A model generated the notes under the pieces. The model made no database searches, was not told the DNA's origin, and saw only the letters and a program-made list of their open reading frames with translations. Below are positions 62,150 through 64,000 of a stretch of DNA of 64,000 nucleotides, piece by piece. This stretch comes from Pseudomonas baetica (lineage in GTDB: Bacteria; Pseudomonadota; Gammaproteobacteria; Pseudomonadales; Pseudomonadaceae): the NCBI RefSeq assembly GCF_002813455.1, contig NZ_PHHE01000001.1, forward strand, positions 3,038,001 to 3,102,000, in the 5' to 3' direction. The position numbers were made by a program, and so were the translations under genes. Every line of letters begins with the position of its first letter. Within the stretch, counting starts at the first letter, position 1.

Positions 62150-64000
62150 GCCAACATCATCAAGCCGACCAGAAACCTGTCCCGCGCTACAAGCCTTACA
62201 AAGGTGCCGCCGGCGGCTGGGGTGCCCTGATCAGTGTGGCCCAGGCCTGGTTGACCAGCGACAACGCGCTGAAAAACCTGCGCATGATGCTCAAGACCAA
62301 CCAGAACGGCGGTTTCGACTGCCCGGGTTGCGCGTGGGGCGATTCGCCGGAAAGCGGCATGGTCAAGTTCTGCGAGAACGGCGCCAAAGCGGTGAACTGG
62401 GAAGCGACCAAGCGTCGTGTAGACGCCAAGTTTTTCGCCAAGCACAGCGTCACTTCGTTGCTGGAGCAGAGCGATTACTGGCTTGAGTATCAGGGCCGCC
62501 TGACCGAGCCGATGGTCTACGACGCCCAGACCGATCGTTACAAACCGATTGCCTGGGACGACGCCTACGCGCTGATCGGCAAACATCTGCAAGGCCTGTC
62601 GAGCCCGGATCAGGCCGAGTTCTATACCTCGGGTCGTGCCAGCAACGAAGCGGCGTATCTGTATCAGCTGTTCGTACGCGCTTACGGCACCAACAACTTC
62701 CCCGACTGCTCGAACATGTGCCACGAGGCCAGCGGTGTGGCGTTGGCGCAAAGCGTCGGCGTCGGCAAAGGCACCGTGACCTTCGACGATTTCGAACACG
62801 CCGATGCGATTTTCGTCTGGGGCCAGAACCCCGGCACCAACCATCCGCGGATGCTTGAACCGCTGCGCGAAGCAGTGAAACGTGGCGCTCAGGTGGTGTG
62901 CGTCAACCCACTGAAAGAGCGCGGCCTGGAACGTTTCCAACATCCGCAACACCCGATCGAAATGCTCACCAACGGCGACAAACCGACCAACACCGCGTAC
63001 TTCCGTCCGGCATTGGGCGGCGACATGGCGCTGCTGCGCGGCATGGCCAAGTTCCTCCTGCATTGGGAACGCGATGCGCAGAAGGCCGGCACACCGGCCG
63101 TGTTCGACCATGACTTCCTCAATGCCCACAGTGCCAACGTGCTGGAGTACCTCGGTGTCGTCGATGACACGCCGTGGGAGCAGATCATTGAGCAGTCCGG
63201 CCTGACGCTGGTGGAAATCGAACAAGCGGCGCGCATGTACGCCAAAGGCAAGAACGTGATCATGTGCTGGGCGATGGGTATCACCCAGCATCGCCACTCG
63301 GTGCCGACCATCCAGGAAATCGCCAACCTGATGCTGCTGCGCGGCAACATCGGCAAGCCAGGCGCTGGTCTGTGCCCGGTGCGCGGCCACAGTAACGTGC
63401 AGGGCGACCGCACAATGGGCATCAACGAGCGTCCGCCGGTAGCCTTCCTCGACTCGCTTGAGCGTCGCTTCCAGTTCAAGGTGCCGCGTCACAATGGCCA
63501 CAACGTGGTCGAGGCAATCCATGCGATGGCCGAAGGTCGCGCCAAAGTCTTTATCGGTCTGGGTGGCAACTTCGCCCAAGCCACGCCGGACAGCCCGCGC
63601 ACCTTCGCGGCGCTGAGCAATTGCGACCTGACCGTGCAGATCAGCACCAAACTCAACCGCAGCCACCTGGCTCACGGTAAAGACGCGTTGATCCTGCCGT
63701 GCCTCGGCCGTACCGACATCGACATCCAGACCGAAGGCCCGCAAGCGGTCACCGTGGAAGACTCGTTCAGCATGGTTCACGCCTCCAACGGCCAGTTGCA
63801 GCCACTGTCGAACCAGATGCGCTCGGAACCGTCGATCATCGCCGGCATCGCCGCTGCGACCCTGGGCAGCAAACCGGTGGACTGGAACTGGCTGGTAGCT
63901 GATTACGGGCGTATCCGCGAGCTGATCGCCGACACCATTCCGAACTTCAAGGCGTTCAACGAGAAGATCAAAAACCCTGGCGGTTTCTACCTCGGCAACA
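62146..64000 (+). CDS. FdhF/YdeP-family molybdopterin oxidoreductase, 3' end off the window
   Basis: A partial, 618-residue N-terminal part of an FdhF/YdeP-type formate dehydrogenase-like enzyme. I start at GTG 62146, overlapping the fdhD stop. It has GGFDCPGCAWGDSPESG (the family CxxC), TSGRASNEAAYLYQL, CSNMCHEASG, FVWGQNPGTNHPRML and LRGNIGKPGAGLCPVRGHSN. No stop codon occurs before the window end. The adjacent fdhD supports a formate dehydrogenase-like Mo enzyme, but YdeP relatives have uncertain substrates. Confidence 0.93.
   Translation, partial: MSQHHQADQKPVPRYKPYKGAAGGWGALISVAQAWLTSDNALKNLRMMLKTNQNGGFDCPGCAWGDSPESGMVKFCENGAKAVNWEATKRRVDAKFFAKHSVTSLLEQSDYWLEYQGRLTEPMVYDAQTDRYKPIAWDDAYALIGKHLQGLSSPDQAEFYTSGRASNEAAYLYQLFVRAYGTNNFPDCSNMCHEASGVALAQSVGVGKGTVTFDDFEHADAIFVWGQNPGTNHPRMLEPLREAVKRGAQVVCVNPLKERGLERFQHPQHPIEMLTNGDKPTNTAYFRPALGGDMALLRGMAKFLLHWERDAQKAGTPAVFDHDFLNAHSANVLEYLGVVDDTPWEQIIEQSGLTLVEIEQAARMYAKGKNVIMCWAMGITQHRHSVPTIQEIANLMLLRGNIGKPGAGLCPVRGHSNVQGDRTMGINERPPVAFLDSLERRFQFKVPRHNGHNVVEAIHAMAEGRAKVFIGLGGNFAQATPDSPRTFAALSNCDLTVQISTKLNRSHLAHGKDALILPCLGRTDIDIQTEGPQAVTVEDSFSMVHASNGQLQPLSNQMRSEPSIIAGIAAATLGSKPVDWNWLVADYGRIRELIADTIPNFKAFNEKIKNPGGFYLGN

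Noticed and set aside
62140..63780. A 546-codon minus-strand ORF over the FdhF/YdeP gene
   Set aside because: Antisense to a gene with clear molybdopterin motifs.

Overview
The window is chromosomal DNA of a fluorescent Pseudomonas (P. fluorescens group). This follows from the gene orders gpmI-envC-ctpA-polysaccharide deacetylase, hisB-hisH-hisA-hisF and asmA-mutY-yggX, the GC-rich codon use, two families of Pseudomonas-type REP/REPIN palindromes between genes, an OprD porin, an AguA agmatine deiminase and a DctB/DctD sensor-regulator pair. About 80 protein-coding or broken genes and two tRNA genes are supported. The last gene, an FdhF/YdeP-type oxidoreductase, runs off the right edge.

Layout. 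1-9.3 kb: glycolysis, cell-division hydrolase control and histidine biosynthesis. 9.5-15.6 kb: an OFA-type transporter, a frameshifted panZ-like gene, asmA-mutY-yggX, then tRNA-Phe. 16-24 kb: a lactate-permease-like carrier with a MocR regulator, small hypothetical genes, a VapBC module bracketed by two identical 49-bp terminator copies, and a GABA-type permease. 24.5-28.7 kb: a basic/polar amino acid ABC importer with a methyltransferase gene at its end. 29.2-36.6 kb: a genomic island at tRNA-Thr. The intact tRNA 3' end and terminator (29205-29274) are repeated, slightly decayed, at 36505-36573. The island holds an orphan P-loop ATPase, a non-coding stretch, an IS2-group IS3-family element with a 5-bp target duplication (CCCAG), and an AT-rich four-gene operon. 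36.6-39.9 kb: a toxin-antitoxin cluster (HicAB, RES-Xre with a nonsense-truncated toxin, DinJ-YafQ) plus a DUF3077-like gene behind a long structured leader. 40.3-43.4 kb: a LysR gene and a coupled operon of 2-oxoglutarate/Fe dioxygenase, GNAT and AzlC/AzlD exporter. 43.6-64 kb: porin, siderophore receptor, agmatine deiminase, a giant kinase-aminotransferase fusion, rmlC, dctBD, cysQ-nudE, yrfG, lysM, and LysR-fdhD-formate dehydrogenase-like genes.

The most interesting locus is the island operon at 33021-36372. It looks like an ABC-three-component (ABC-3C) conflict system: a Rad50-like ATPase with a zinc-hook-like cysteine motif, a small middle component and a C-terminal-domain component. It is led by a small two-TM protein. 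A 15-residue motif, N-x-I-x2-N-x-[IV]-x-G-[DN]-x2-I-G, occurs twice at the C-terminus of the membrane protein and once at the N-terminus of the third-component protein. This suggests that a membrane effector is recruited by a short stacking motif.
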